Source: Hoylesella shahii DSM 15611 = JCM 12083 (GTDB lineage Bacteria; Bacteroidota; Bacteroidia; Bacteroidales; Bacteroidaceae). From it: a stretch of DNA of 64,000 nt. Made by a program: the position numbers and the translations under genes. Numbering within the stretch: position 1 is the first letter of the stretch; each line of letters opens with the position of its first letter. The notes below the pieces were generated by a model, which had not been told where the DNA came from, searched no databases, and saw nothing but the letters and a program-made list of their open reading frames with translations. Shown here in pieces: positions 7,876 through 18,772 of the stretch. The DNA lies in the NCBI RefSeq assembly GCF_000613445.1, contig NZ_BAIZ01000001.1:1-64000 (forward strand), written 5' to 3'.

Positions 7876-9621
7876 TTACAAACCCAGCGATTTCTTAATA
7901 TCATCTATCTTTGCATCTGCTTCCTTCAAACAACGTTCGTAGCAGCCTGTGCATTTCATTTCGCCCTTCAATTCAAGATAGAACTTAATCTTGGGTTCGG
8001 TACCCGAAGGACGAACAGACACCTTTGTTCCGTCTTCACAGAACCACTGTAGCACATTGCTTGTTTCGGGCATATCTAGCTTAGTAACCACGCCATTGGC
8101 ATCGGTTTGTTCCAAACTTTGGAAGTCTTTGCTAATAACCACCTTCGATCCTGCAATCTCTTTGGGAGGATTAGTGCGGAAGTTCTCCATCATAGCCTTA
8201 ATTTCATCGGCACCACTCTTTCCAGGTTTAACCACATTGATGGTAAACTCGTGCGAGAAACCATATTCCATGTAGATATCCATCAGCAGTTCGTAAAGTG
8301 TTTTGCCTTGATCTTTGGCATAAGCACAAATTTCAGCTAAGAGCGAGCAAGCCGAAACAGCGTCTTTATCGCGAACAAAGTCTTCAGCCAAAAAACCGTA
8401 GCTTTCTTCACCTCCACCAATATACTTCTGCTTACCTTCCGACTTAAGAATTTCATTAGCAATCCATTTAAAGCCCGTATAGCAGTCGCGCATCTCAATA
8501 TTATTCTTATCAGCAATCTTCTTAATAACCTCTGTGGTCACGATTGTCTTCACAATAAAGTCGTTGGGCTTCATTTTACCCATTTTGATACGGTTGGTGA
8601 TGATGTAGTAAAGGAACAACAAGCAGGTCTGGTTACCATTAATAAGCACCCATTCGCCTTTATCGTTCTTGCAAGCCATACCCACGCGGTCGGCATCGGG
8701 GTCTGACGCCATCACGATATCAGCATCTATTGCTTTAGCATCACGCAATGCCAAGGTAAGCGCTTCGCCGTTTTCGGGGTTAGGACTAACCACTGTGGGG
8801 AAGTCGCCACTTCTTTCCATTTGTTCTTTTACACAATGAACATTTTCAAATCCCCAAAGTTTAAGTGATTGGGGGATAAGCATCATGCCCGTTCCGTGCA
8901 ACGGAGTGTAAACAATTTTAAGGTCTTTATGACGTTCGATAACAGCTGGGTCGATGCTGATCGTCTTCACTTGTTCAAGGTAAATTTTGTCTATCTCTTC
9001 ACCAATAATCTCAATTAGTTCGGGATTGCCTTTAAATTTCACATCGGCCACCTTCACTTTATTAACTTCATCGATAATACCCTTATCGTGTGGAGCCAAT
9101 ACTTGTGCACCGTCTTCCCAATAAGCCTTATATCCATTGTACTCACGGGGGTTGTGACTAGCAGTGATATTCACACCACTCTGACATCCAAAGTGTCTTA
9201 TGGCAAACGAACACTCGGGTGTAGGACGCATATCGTCAAATAGATAAACTTTAATACCGTTGGCCGAGAAGATGTTGGCCACAGTTTCGGCAAACAAGCG
9301 ACTGTTGTTTCGACAATCATGACAAACAGCCACCTTGATAAGCGGAAGGTTAGCAAAGTTCTTTTTAAGGTAGTTAGCCAATCCTTGCGTGGCCATGCCC
9401 ACGGTGTAGATGTTCATACGGTTGCTACCAGCACCCATGATACCGCGCAAGCCACCCGTACCAAACTCCAAGTCTTTGTAGAAAGCATCGATAAGACCTG
9501 TCTTATCTGTATTTCCCATTAGTTCCTTTACTTCTTTCCGCGTTTGTTCATCAAACTCGGGAGCCAGCCATTGTTCGGCCTTTGCCTCACATTGAGCAAT
9601 CAATTGAGCGTTATTCTCCAT
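7876..9621 (-). CDS. Alpha-D-phosphohexomutase (phosphoglucomutase/phosphomannomutase)
   Basis: The enzyme interconverts hexose 1- and 6-phosphates, most likely glucose, feeding glycogen and nucleotide-sugar synthesis. It has the phosphoserine loop TASHNPREYNG with Ser155, the metal loop DPDADRVG near 309, the sugar-binding GGEESYG loop, and the C-terminal phosphate-binding RPSGTEPKIKFY. The length of 581 matches the long PgcA/PGM2-like branch rather than the shorter GlmM or ManB forms. It is a single gene, convergent with hemW. A TATCTTTG box at 9691-9698 on the minus strand may be its -7 element. Substrate preference cannot be read from sequence. Confidence 0.93.
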   Translation of the reverse strand: MENNAQLIAQCEAKAEQWLAPEFDEQTRKEVKELMGNTDKTGLIDAFYKDLEFGTGGLRGIMGAGSNRMNIYTVGMATQGLANYLKKNFANLPLIKVAVCHDCRNNSRLFAETVANIFSANGIKVYLFDDMRPTPECSFAIRHFGCQSGVNITASHNPREYNGYKAYWEDGAQVLAPHDKGIIDEVNKVKVADVKFKGNPELIEIIGEEIDKIYLEQVKTISIDPAVIERHKDLKIVYTPLHGTGMMLIPQSLKLWGFENVHCVKEQMERSGDFPTVVSPNPENGEALTLALRDAKAIDADIVMASDPDADRVGMACKNDKGEWVLINGNQTCLLFLYYIITNRIKMGKMKPNDFIVKTIVTTEVIKKIADKNNIEMRDCYTGFKWIANEILKSEGKQKYIGGGEESYGFLAEDFVRDKDAVSACSLLAEICAYAKDQGKTLYELLMDIYMEYGFSHEFTINVVKPGKSGADEIKAMMENFRTNPPKEIAGSKVVISKDFQSLEQTDANGVVTKLDMPETSNVLQWFCEDGTKVSVRPSGTEPKIKFYLELKGEMKCTGCYERCLKEADAKIDDIKKSLGL

Positions 9622-9770
9622 AATCTATGAATTAGTATATTTAATTTATGTTCCGACATAGGGTTTAACGGCACACCGTTATCAATATGGCAAAGATAAT
9701 AAAAAATATTTTCGAACAGGTATTTTTCTCCTTTAAAATGAGGAATTATATCTATTAACACCAGCATTTG

Positions 9771-9802
9771 TTTGGGGCGTACGTATTTTTTAACTACATT
9801 TG
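9771..9802 (+). promoter_or_regulatory. Promoter of the DUF4491-rlmH operon
   Basis: TTTG (9771-9774), exactly 20 bases, then TACATTTG (9795-9802), a full consensus. Transcription would begin near 9808, so an upstream in-frame ATG at 9768 cannot be the start and the ATG at 9855 is preferred. Confidence 0.8.
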
Positions 9803-9854
9803 CAAGCTATTTTTGGCTAAACAACAATCTAAAAATATTCATACAGATAGCATT

Positions 9855-10187
9855 ATGGAACTATATTTTACAGGAATAATCATCGCTGTTAGCACATTTC
9901 TTATCATTGGCATTTTCCATCCCATTGTTATTAAAACCGAGTATTATTGGGGTACTCGCCCATGGTGGTGCTTTCTAATGCTTGGCCTTATCTGCGTTGC
10001 AGCTGCACTGATGATATCCAATGTCATTGTGTCATCATTGCTTGGCGTCGCTGGTGCAGCCTTTCTTTGGGCAATAGGCGAACTATTCGAGCAAAAAGAA
10101 CGTGTAAAACGCGGATGGTTTCCTATGAACCCAAAACGCAAAGACGCCTATAAAACAAACGAGGAACAAGAAAAAGCAGGAGAATGA
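9855..10187 (+). CDS. DUF4491-type small membrane protein
   Basis: The 110-residue product starts MELYFTGIIIAVSTFL and has three or four hydrophobic helices (about 5-22, 33-50 and 52-70), then a charged tail rich in Lys and Glu. Conserved-looking features are HPIVIKTEYYWG and the E-L-F-E-Q-K-E-R-V-K-R-G-W-F-P-x-N-P segment after the last helix. I recognise it as the DUF4491 family, common in Bacteroidetes beside rlmH; no function is established. The start was chosen because the promoter lies between the two candidate ATGs. The stop overlaps the rlmH start by 4 bases, so the two are translationally coupled. Confidence 0.85.
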   Translation: MELYFTGIIIAVSTFLIIGIFHPIVIKTEYYWGTRPWWCFLMLGLICVAAALMISNVIVSSLLGVAGAAFLWAIGELFEQKERVKRGWFPMNPKRKDAYKTNEEQEKAGE

Positions 10188-10654
10188 AGGTAGAGTTATT
10201 GTTTGTAGGGAAAACGGTTAACGCCAACTTTGTAGCTAGTATTGAAGACTATGCAAAACGCATTGGCCACTACTTGCCGTTCAATATTACTGTAATTCCT
10301 GAACTCAAGAACACGAAGAACCTTTCTGCCACGCAGCAAAAAGAGGCCGAGGGAGACTTAATTTTGAAAAAGCTGCAAACAGACGACCACGTAGTACTAC
10401 TAGACGAACATGGAAAAGAGATGCGCAGCATCGCCTTTGCCGAATGGATAGGGCGAAAGCAGCACGTGGCTCGTAGACTGGTGTTTGTGGTTGGTGGTCC
10501 TTATGGTTTTAGCGAGGCTGTTTATACTCGAGCAAACGAAAAAATGAGTCTTTCTAAAATGACGTTTTCGCACCAGATGGTTCGACTCATCTTTACCGAA
10601 CAACTTTATCGGGCTTGCACAATTCTGAAGGGCGAACCGTATCATCATGAGTAG
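10184..10654 (+). CDS. rlmH: 23S rRNA (pseudouridine1915-N3)-methyltransferase RlmH
   Basis: RlmH is a SPOUT methyltransferase that modifies pseudouridine 1915 in helix 69 of 23S rRNA on assembled 70S ribosomes. The 156-residue protein has the typical start MKVELLFVGKT, the LDEHGKEMRS strand near 73, and the knot segment VFVVGGPYGFSEAVY near 101-115, with the C-terminal SHQMVRLIFTEQLYRA and Tyr-His ending. Length matches E. coli RlmH at 155. An AGGAG ribosome-binding site lies just before the ATG, within the DUF4491 gene. Confidence 0.96.
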   Translation: MKVELLFVGKTVNANFVASIEDYAKRIGHYLPFNITVIPELKNTKNLSATQQKEAEGDLILKKLQTDDHVVLLDEHGKEMRSIAFAEWIGRKQHVARRLVFVVGGPYGFSEAVYTRANEKMSLSKMTFSHQMVRLIFTEQLYRACTILKGEPYHHE

Positions 10655-11120
10655 TTTTTGCAGCCTTAGCCCCTCTTACAGTTCGTTCGTTTGTCTTTTA
10701 GTAGCACATAAATCACCTATTGCCCATTAACTTACCAACGATAATATCGCATTTTAAATTCTTAATAAATCAACAATGCTTCGATAAAATGGCCTCTAAT
10801 TCCCTTTTACTAGATTAAAGGAAAGAGAAATCCAGCTACTCATAGGCAATAACAGATTTAAGGCCATCATTAACAGTTCACTGTATCAACGGTTGAATTA
10901 TCTTAACACGACTATTTTGTTTCTAAAAACGCTGTTTAACAATCCTTTTTTGTCTAACACACACTTAAAAACATTTATGGTAAGAATGGATACACGTTTT
11001 TAAAATAGTCAAGGCCATCCACACATATCTCAATATATGCAACTCCTAGATTCAAGGGATAATAAATTGCTTTGTAAATCGAGACAGATAAATGTACAAC
11101 AACTAATATTCAACCACAAA
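10655..11120. other. Gene-free stretch after rlmH
   Basis: About 470 AT-rich bases with no plausible reading frame longer than about 27 codons, no tRNA and no consensus promoter. I see nothing to annotate. Confidence 0.6.
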
Positions 11121-11184
11121 AAACCGTTGCTCGGCAATGACATAGCCTAGTAATGGCTATTAAATCCATACCGAACAACGGTTT
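11121..11184 (-). terminator. Intrinsic terminator of the M13 peptidase gene
   Basis: On the minus strand AAACCGTTG pairs with CAACGGTTT, with a further TCGG/CCGA stem and an inner ATAGCC/GGCTAT stem, and is followed by a T6 run (ending ...GGTTTTTTGTGG). The plus side also has a T-rich flank. Confidence 0.85.
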
Positions 11185-11211
11185 GTTATTTTTTATTGTG
11201 AAGCAGCTAGC

Positions 11212-13245
11212 TTACCAAAGTTGCAAACGTTGGCTCTTTGGAATAAACAATTTATCGCCTTCTTTCACACCAAAGGCCTCGTACCAAGCATCAATGTGAG
11301 GCAATGCGCCATTTACACGCCATTTACCAAGAGCATGAGGGTCAGACTTTGTACGGTTGCGTATCTCTTGTTCAGTGATATTTTGTCCCCAAACAGCAGC
11401 ATAAGCCAAGAAGAAACGCTGGTCGGGCGTAAAGCCGTCGATGGTTTTAAGACGCTTTTTAGCCTCAACATTCTTGAAAGCACAGAAGCTAACTTGCAGT
11501 CCGCCGTGGTCGGCAAGATTTTCCCCAAGGGTAAATTCACCATTAGCATTGAGGTCGGGAAGTACTTTTATGTTAGAGAAGAAGTTGGCATAAAGCTTTG
11601 CACGCTCTTCAAACCCTTTGGCATCCGATGCTGTCCACCAGTCGTTCATAAATCCATTAGCATCGTATTGACGACCTTGATCGTCGAAACCGTGTGTCAT
11701 CTCGTGTCCAATAACCACACCAATTGCCCCATAATTATATGCTTCATCGGCTTTGGGGTCGAAGAATGGACGCTGCAAGATACCTGCAGGGAAGCAAATT
11801 TCGTTGGTAGTTGGGTTATAGTAAGCATTCACCGTTTGCGGAGTCATCAACCATTCATCACGGTCAACAGGCTTTCCAGCCCTTGTCATAATGTGTCTGT
11901 CGTGTGCAAATTTACGGCAAGCCAGTACATTCTCGTAATACGATTTCGTGGGGTCGATGGTTAGATTGCTATAGTCAATCCATTTGTTAGGATAACCAAT
12001 CTTAACATAGAATTTATTCAGTTTGTTGTGTGCGGCTGCCTTTGTAGTGTCACTCATCCATGTCTGTGCATCAATGCGCTGTCCAAGCGCAATTTGCAGG
12101 TTACGCACAAGTTGCTCCATCATTTTCTTTGATGTTTCTGGGAAGAAACGAGCCACATACATCTTACCCAAAGCCTCTCCCATCGTAGCTTCCACTTGGT
12201 TTGTGGCCCGTTTCCACAATGGATATTCCTCTTTCCGACCTGTCATGGTTTTACCAAAGAAGTCGAAGTTGGCCAATCTAATCTCGTTAGTGAGATACGA
12301 AGCCGAGTTTTGGATAATGTCCCATTCGATAAGTGCGCGCAGATCGTCTGCAGTGGCGGCCGCATACAGTTTGTCGTAACCTGCCATGAAACCAGGTTGT
12401 CCCACAACCATTTCTTGAATATAGGCCGACTTAATGCCCTCGGCGCTTGCCATTGCTTCAAGATTGATGTGCGGATAGTTATCCTTAAACTCCTTCAAGG
12501 TCATTTTATTGTAGTTGGCTTGTGGGTCGCGCAATTCAGTTACGCTTTTCGAAACCAGCGCCAACGCCGTTTCCATACGGAAAATAGCATCTCTACGAGC
12601 TTCGGCTTGAGCCTCGTTAAAGCCATAAAGGCGGAACATGCGCACAATATGTTTACGATAGGCCTCACGAATAGCAACCGTAGCAGGGTCGTTATTCACA
12701 TAATAGTCTTTCTGTCCTAGCGTCAAACCGCCTTGATTGATGTTAAGAATGTTCATCGTTGCGTTTTTCTCGTCAGCCCCGAAGAACGAACCGAAGCCCA
12801 CGCCATAACCATCAACGGCATACTTTAGTTGAAATTGTTGAAGGTCGGCTTTGGTTTTAGCCCCTTCCACTTCTGCCAACAATCCTGCAACAGGAGCTAG
12901 TCCCTCCTTTTCTCGACGGGTTGAGTCCATCGCCATCTTGTAGAAGTCAGACAACTTTTGTTCAGTGCTACCGGGTTTGAACTTCTTCTTCAGCAGTTCG
13001 CCCAAAATACTGTTGATGCGTTTGTTGTTTTCTTCTCCCAATTGGTCGAAACTACCAAAACGAGAGTAGGCTGCTGGCAGTGGGTTTCGTTTTTGCCAAC
13101 CGCCAGTTGCAAATTGATAGAAATCATCTGCTGGACGAACAGACTTGTCTAAGTCTGTCATCACAAGTCCCGATTGTCCTTGAGCCATGCCCAATGCAGG
13201 CGAGGCCATCATCAAGAGTGCGGGAAAGATTTGTTTCATTTTCAT
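11212..13245 (-). CDS. pepO: M13 family zinc metallopeptidase (PepO/neprilysin type)
   Basis: This is a secreted or periplasmic endopeptidase of the neprilysin/PepO family, which cuts oligopeptides. The zinc site is complete: HEMTH at 514-518, with the third ligand in GENLADHGG (Glu575, with Asp579). NAYYNP at about 471-476 provides the substrate-binding Asn motif. The N-terminus (MKMKQIFPALLMMASPALGMAQG) is a signal peptide with a likely signal peptidase I site after the AMAQ/G region. Length 677 is typical. PepO of Porphyromonas gingivalis has endothelin-converting activity; whether this one does is unknown. It stands alone with a clear terminator. Confidence 0.94.
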   Translation of the reverse strand: MKMKQIFPALLMMASPALGMAQGQSGLVMTDLDKSVRPADDFYQFATGGWQKRNPLPAAYSRFGSFDQLGEENNKRINSILGELLKKKFKPGSTEQKLSDFYKMAMDSTRREKEGLAPVAGLLAEVEGAKTKADLQQFQLKYAVDGYGVGFGSFFGADEKNATMNILNINQGGLTLGQKDYYVNNDPATVAIREAYRKHIVRMFRLYGFNEAQAEARRDAIFRMETALALVSKSVTELRDPQANYNKMTLKEFKDNYPHINLEAMASAEGIKSAYIQEMVVGQPGFMAGYDKLYAAATADDLRALIEWDIIQNSASYLTNEIRLANFDFFGKTMTGRKEEYPLWKRATNQVEATMGEALGKMYVARFFPETSKKMMEQLVRNLQIALGQRIDAQTWMSDTTKAAAHNKLNKFYVKIGYPNKWIDYSNLTIDPTKSYYENVLACRKFAHDRHIMTRAGKPVDRDEWLMTPQTVNAYYNPTTNEICFPAGILQRPFFDPKADEAYNYGAIGVVIGHEMTHGFDDQGRQYDANGFMNDWWTASDAKGFEERAKLYANFFSNIKVLPDLNANGEFTLGENLADHGGLQVSFCAFKNVEAKKRLKTIDGFTPDQRFFLAYAAVWGQNITEQEIRNRTKSDPHALGKWRVNGALPHIDAWYEAFGVKEGDKLFIPKSQRLQLW

Positions 13246-13334
13246 GTGTTCTTTTTTTGTTATTGGGTAATTATGATTAATTGATTTACTAATTACATGC
13301 TAACCTTACAGCAAAGACAAACAGAAAGAAGCCA

Positions 13335-15292
13335 CTAAACCTGCGCCGTTAGCTGTTCAAGTGTTTCGCTCAGCTCCATCCATTTTTCGTTTTCGGTATC
13401 TAATGCCCTTTGAACCGAGGTATATTCGCTTACCAACGTCATATCCGAAGCATTGCTTACATCGCTCAGTAACACGTTCAATTCCTCAATACGTTTCTCC
13501 ATTGACGCAATTCGAGCCTCACATTCCTTAACAGCTTTCTCGGCTTTGCTCACCTTCTTCATCCGCTCTTTACGTTGTGCGTAGCTCTCGTTGTCGGCTT
13601 TTGGGGTCTCTTCTGCCTTAGTTGGCATGGATGCCGATGCGTGTAAGATTGAGTCGATACTTGCAGGCGAACCGTTATCTACTTGATTAGCCGATGCACT
13701 TCTGATAAAGTCGTATATGCCTCCAAGGTGTTCTTTCACCCTACCCTCACCAAACTCGTATACCTTTTCAACCAGTCCATCGAGAAACTCACGGTCGTGA
13801 GACACCACAATGGCCGTTCCGTCGAAAGCTTTAATAGCTTCTTTGAGCACATCTTTCGATTGCATGTCCAAATGGTTGGTTGGTTCGTCGAGTATAAGCA
13901 AATTAACAGGCTCAAGTAAAAGCTTAATCATAGCAAGCCTGCTGCGTTCGCCTCCGCTCAACACCTTCACTTTCTTGTCCGAAGCCTCACCTCCAAACAT
14001 AAAAGCACCAAGGATATCGCGTATTTTTAGGCGTATATCGCCTTTCGCCACATGGTCTATCGTTTCAAAAACAGTTAGTTCTTCGTCTAGCAATTGAGCT
14101 TGGTTTTGAGCAAAATAGCCAATTTGAACGTTATGTCCAATTTTCAGTTCGCCCGTAAAAGGTATCTCGTTAAGGATACATTTCACCAAGGTTGATTTTC
14201 CTTCACCGTTCCTACCCACAAAAGCGACCTTTTCACCACGTTTTATGGTAAATGTAACGTGGTCGAAAACAGTGTGTTCACCGTAGTCTTTTCGTACATC
14301 TTCGCATATCACAGGATAGTCGCCACTTCGCAAACAGGGCGGAAATTTCAGTCTAAGAGCAGAGGTATCAACCTCATCAACCTCAATTGGCACAATCTTA
14401 TCCAACTGCTTAATACGACTTTGCACCTGAACAGCCTTTGTTGGTTTATATCGAAACTTCTCGATAAAGTCTTTCATCTCGGCTATTTCCTTTTGTTGGT
14501 TCTCGTATGCACGCAACTGCTGTTCGCGTCTCTCAGTCCTAAGCGTAACATATTCATCGTACTTCACGCGGTAGTCGATAACCTTGCCACAAGATATTTC
14601 TAGCGTTCGGTTCGTTACGTTGTTAATAAAAGCTCGGTCGTGACTCACAAGCACCACCGAACTAGCACTTTGTGCCAAAAACTGTTCAAGCCATTGAATA
14701 CTGTCAATGTCAAGATGGTTAGTGGGTTCGTCAAGCAATAGCACGTCTGGTTTGCGCAATAGTATTTTAGCTAGCTCAATACGCATACGCCATCCGCCAC
14801 TAAACTCGCTTGTGGGACGTTCTAAATCATTCCGGTTAAATCCTAGTCCAATGAGGGTTCTTTCCAATTCAGCCTCATAATTATTGCCTCCCATCATCAA
14901 GTAACGCTCGTGTTCGTGGGTAAAACGCTCAACAAGCGCCATATAGTCTTCGCTTTCGTAGTCGGTTCTTTCACTCAATTCGTTATTCAATTGTTCCACC
15001 CTAGCCTTCAGTTCTGTATTATCTGCAAAGGCTTTTCGCGCCTCTTCCTTAACTGTGGTGTCGTCTTGAAGCACCATTACCTGTGGCAGATAACCACAGT
15101 TGTGCCCGAAGGTACAGCCACATTACCAGCTGTGGGCTTTTGTTTACCGCATAATATTTTGAGCATGGTAGACTTTCCTGCACCATTTTTGCCAACCAAG
15201 GCAATGCGGTCACGATTGTTCACCACAAAACTAACATCTTTAAACAGTGGTTTTACACTAAATTCTACCGTTAAACCTTCTACTGAAATCAT
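13335..15292 (-). CDS. ABC-F family ATPase (one-base frameshift in this sequence)
   Basis: The protein has two ABC ATPase domains and no membrane segment, as in ABC-F translation factors. The first part (15292-15077) has Walker A GKNGAGKST. The rest has signature FSGGWRMR, Walker B LLLDEPTNHLD, the linker region, a second Walker A GRNGEGKST, second signature LSGGERSRLA, and a coiled C-terminal extension rich in Lys and Glu. The frame breaks at 15094-15095, where GG in the coding strand would restore the family-like GYLPQVMVLQDD if it were GGG. The restored length is 652 residues. A TAACTTTG box lies upstream at 15313-15320. It could act in ribosome rescue or antibiotic protection; the subgroup is not resolved. 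Confidence 0.9.
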
Positions 15293-15312
15293 CTATCTTT
15301 TATTTATTCGTA

Positions 15313-15320
15313 CAAAGTTA
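15313..15320 (-). promoter_or_regulatory. -7 element upstream of the ABC-F gene
   Basis: TAACTTTG on the minus strand, 21 bases before the ATG. No TTTG at the expected -33 position, so only one box supports it. Confidence 0.45.
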
Positions 15321-15430
15321 ATCATTTTGTTTCAAAGATTGTACAATTGTATTAGGATAAGTTTGTTATGTCTGTATTTTACAAGAACAGCGAAATCATA
15401 TCGCTATTCATTTCATTAAAGCACTGATTT

Positions 15431-15814
15431 TTATTTACAACATAATTCTTTGTACAGCAACTGTATATAATCTCTATCCCAATCATCTGTTTTACGTCGT
15501 TCATTGTCAAACTGCAATAAGTCTATATCTATTACCACCACATTTTTTTTTCGGTCTTCGTTCGTACTTCCCATCGCCACTTCAATACTTTTAAGCACGT
15601 CTAACACTTCATCCAACTCTACACTGCAATGCGTTTGTGCCATACAGTTGATAAAAGGCGGAGAAACAATGCCTACAGCGGGAGTTGAAAGTAATCGCGA
15701 GAATTGCATATTGGGGAATGTGGCTGTTAAATATGCTTGGGCCTCCCTAATATTTTCTTCAGCCCTGGTATTGCTTCCCAAAGCCAGTAATATATGGTGT
15801 ATGTTATTTTCCAT
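15431..15814 (-). CDS. HPPK-like folate-pathway pyrophosphokinase family protein
   Basis: The product resembles 2-amino-4-hydroxy-6-hydroxymethyldihydropteridine pyrophosphokinase (FolK). Marks are the opening LLALGSNT, the STPAVGIVSPPFIN strand and loop, and VIDIDLLQFDN, matching the metal-binding DLDLL motif of FolK. At about 127 residues it is shorter than the usual 160, and the family RxxPRTLD box is altered to RKKNVVVID, so catalytic ability is uncertain. The start at 15814 (MENNIHH) or 15823 (MNEMEN) is favoured because a TACCTTTG box at 15845-15838 would place the transcript start past the ATG at 15838. Confidence 0.7.
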   Translation of the reverse strand: MENNIHHILLALGSNTRAEENIREAQAYLTATFPNMQFSRLLSTPAVGIVSPPFINCMAQTHCSVELDEVLDVLKSIEVAMGSTNEDRKKNVVVIDIDLLQFDNERRKTDDWDRDYIQLLYKELCCK

Positions 15815-15907
15815 TTCGTTCATGATGTAATGAACCACAAAGGTACGAAAAAAATGGTATTTGCATGGTGGTGATATACTTTGCTTAGGTTTGTGATAAA
15901 TAAAAAA

Positions 15908-15952
15908 GGGTCGGTTCCAACCTACCCCCTAACGGGGAGTTGAGAACGACCC
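15908..15952 (-). terminator. Intrinsic terminator of the fimbrillin-like gene
   Basis: On the minus strand GGGTCG pairs with CGACCC around inner CCCCG/CGGGG-type stems, followed directly by a T6 run. It lies 46 bases past the stop codon at 15998. Confidence 0.88.
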
Positions 15953-15997
15953 AAACGAGTTGTTTACTTTATTGCCTTAATGCGTCAACGCTATACC

Positions 15998-18720
15998 CTA
16001 TTCTGCAACAGGACGTACCGAACCGCCGAGTACACTGTTCAACACATTGTATGGCTTAATATCTCTGTTAGTAAAGTCTAAACAACTGCTACTGCTTTCA
16101 TAGGTAGGAATTGCCGACCAATAATAACCTCTGTTATACTTTCCGTATATACCACCTGCGTTAGCTGTACGCGAACCAATGGCGGGGAAGAAGATGGTTG
16201 CAGTAGAAGCCGTGGCATTGGTATTGAAGTTCCATCCCTTTTCCCAATCGCCTGATACATTAAACTCAGCAACATTAAAAGATGATTCTCCTGTTGTTGT
16301 AAAACCAGTAAAGGCGAGACGACCTGGCATACGGAAGCCTACTGGACTGGGGTCGTAAATGGTTTTCACAACATTATTGCCGTTATAGGCAAGACTTGTG
16401 TTCTCCATCGACCACAAATTGTATTTAAAATATACATCTGTCCAAGAACTTCCCTCGGTATAGAACTTTTCAGGATTTTGAATACCATTGCTGATAGACA
16501 TGTTGTTTCCACCTTGTTCTACGATGCTGCCACCATAAGTAGTAACAGCTCCAGGGAAAGCATCCTTACGTCCAAACTGATAGAGCGTAGAAGTGAACTC
16601 TTTGTTCGAACCATGATTTTGCACGATGGTGATGTAAGAGAACTTCTTCACGCTATTGTTAGCAATTTCTTGTTCAATCTTCACGCGTACCTTACGTGGC
16701 TTATCGTAGCTTGTTGCTTCCCAGTTTGACATGGTAAAACCAAGAATATTCTTTGAGAAATTATATCTATCTCCTTGTTTGTTTACGCATTGAATTGTGC
16801 TCAATGCGTCACTATGGTCGAACCAAAGATGCCAGCTCCACATGATAACGCCACTTGCACTCTTCACAGCAATAACAGCATTGCCATTTTTGATTTTGTT
16901 AGCAGGCACATGGAAGTTCACAAACGACCTATTACCATCATTCGTTACCGACAAGCCTCAACAATACCATCCTGATCGGCCCAAACAATCGATGCTTGAG
17001 TTGCTGGATTTGTGTTGTTTTGAATATTGATATAAGGAGTGGTAATGTCTGTTCCCGAGTGGTCTTTAAAGTTAGACAAGATCTTCTGACCCGAGTTTTG
17101 GGTTTGATAAGCACGCTTATTATCTGCACCATTCTTGATAGCATTTCCATAAACCAAAGGAATACGATAATAACCTGGGGCCGATACAAGGTAGCTATTG
17201 GCGGTATTCTCAATAACATCCGTACCATTAGCGTTGGACAAGTTATAGTAGTTGCTTGCCGAACCTTTCACCGGGGCGTCTTGAAGCGCCTTGTTATAAG
17301 CAGTCAAACGGTCGACCATTACATCTACTTTCAAGGTAGCAACGCCCTGCTCAGCAGCTGTTCCACCGCTTCCATTCTCCACCGACAGGGCCGTTAGCCA
17401 TGAAGGCTTTGTTGTTCCAAGATTGTCCCAGCTATTTGTTGCATCATTAAATTCTTCGTAACCCACAGCTTTCCATTTAACAGGATATTGCGTAACGCCA
17501 TCGGCTGCTGTTCTATAGCTTCTCACTTTATAATAATCGCTAGTAGATTTGTTGTAGGCCACAGCGGCAGGACTTTCTGTTTCGAGTGTATATTCCCATG
17601 TAGACGATTTGTCGCTCAGCTTATAAGTCTTAGTAGTACCTGCTACCCACGAGCCACTAAGCGTGGTTGTTATTTCAGAACCATCGGTGAAATGGAAATA
17701 AGCAACCACATTATTACCCGTTAGAGTTTGCGGAATCATATAGAACGTGAAGTTGTCTTCATCTCTACCCATGATAACAGTGTTGGGATTTTGGCTGGTG
17801 CTTACACTTATTCCATCTAAGGTAAAGGTCTTGCGGTCGGTTAAACTCGTTGCATCCCACGCAGCACCTGTTCCGTCGAGTTTATCAGAAAGGGTGTATT
17901 TCCCCTTGCTCAATGCGTTGCGAATTTCAACTTTGTCGATAGTTTTGTTCCAAGACAGGTTTTGTCCAACAGCAAACTTCACGGCTGTTAGTGCATGGCG
18001 GAAATCCAAGTTGGTTGTAGGCGCAGTTCCACGAATAGCATATTGCACATTGCCCGTGCAAGCAGTCATCAAGTCTTTTTGGTTTTTAACATCCTCTTCA
18101 ACCTCGAACTCAATATAAGGATTACCAGCATACGACTTGGGAGAAAGTTGAATTTTAGTGTAGTCACTAGTTACTTCGGGGAAAATGGCATAAAAACGGC
18201 CATATCTTTGATCCCAGCTCCATGGTATGCGACGTACAAGTTCGCCGTTGCTATTGGTGGTTTCCTTATAAAACCACTGAGGAGTAGCGGTTATTGACGC
18301 TTCTGTTGCGCCCCTATGACCCGATGCCGAGAAGGTCTCTGTGATGGTTTTCACCACCTTAGCACGTGTTGCAGCGTCGGCCTGAACGGGGTTAACACCT
18401 TCAACTGTGGTTTCGATAAGACACAAACTTGCTGCTCCTGCACCGTTAATAGCCAACTTTTGCGAGGACAAATCGGTTGAAACCAGATTGGGATTAATTA
18501 ATCCACGAGTTACAACATTCCCGCTTTGAGCGATGGCTTTGGTTTGTGCGTCCGTAACATTAAAAGTAACAAAGGCGTCAGCATCTTTAGAGTCGCTTCC
18601 GTCTAGCAGATTGTTATCGTTACAAGACACTATCGACATGGTAGCAACTCCTGCCAACATAAGTGTTGAAAGTTTGAGTTGACCACCGTTTAAAATCTCA
18701 TAAAACTTGTTTCTCTTCAT
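15998..18720 (-). CDS. Fimbrillin-like surface lipoprotein with C-terminal Fib_succ_major-type domain (one-base frameshift)
   Basis: The protein opens with a lipoprotein signal (lipobox VSC near residue 33) after a basic MKRNKFYEI start, so it should be anchored to the outer membrane. The N-terminal two thirds have the beta-rich, low-Cys character of Mfa/FimA-like fimbrillins, with TKAIAQSGNVVTRG, a possible Arg-gingipain-type maturation region. The C-terminus has DPSPVGFRMPG and RGYYWSA, the signature of the Fibrobacter-succinogenes-major-domain end found in many Bacteroidetes surface proteins. The frame breaks at 16956-16957; one more G gives a 907-residue protein. A 61-residue peptide gene lies 52 bases upstream in the same direction. 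It may be a fimbrial tip or accessory protein. Confidence 0.8.
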
Positions 18721-18772
18721 CTCTGTTGTTTTAATAGAGCTTCTTTAATTTTGTTAGTACATTAAAATTGGG

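Noticed and set aside
15085..15100. Programmed frameshift in the ABC-F gene
   Set aside because: No slippery heptamer or downstream structure is evident, and nine other unrelated genes show the same kind of single-base loss.
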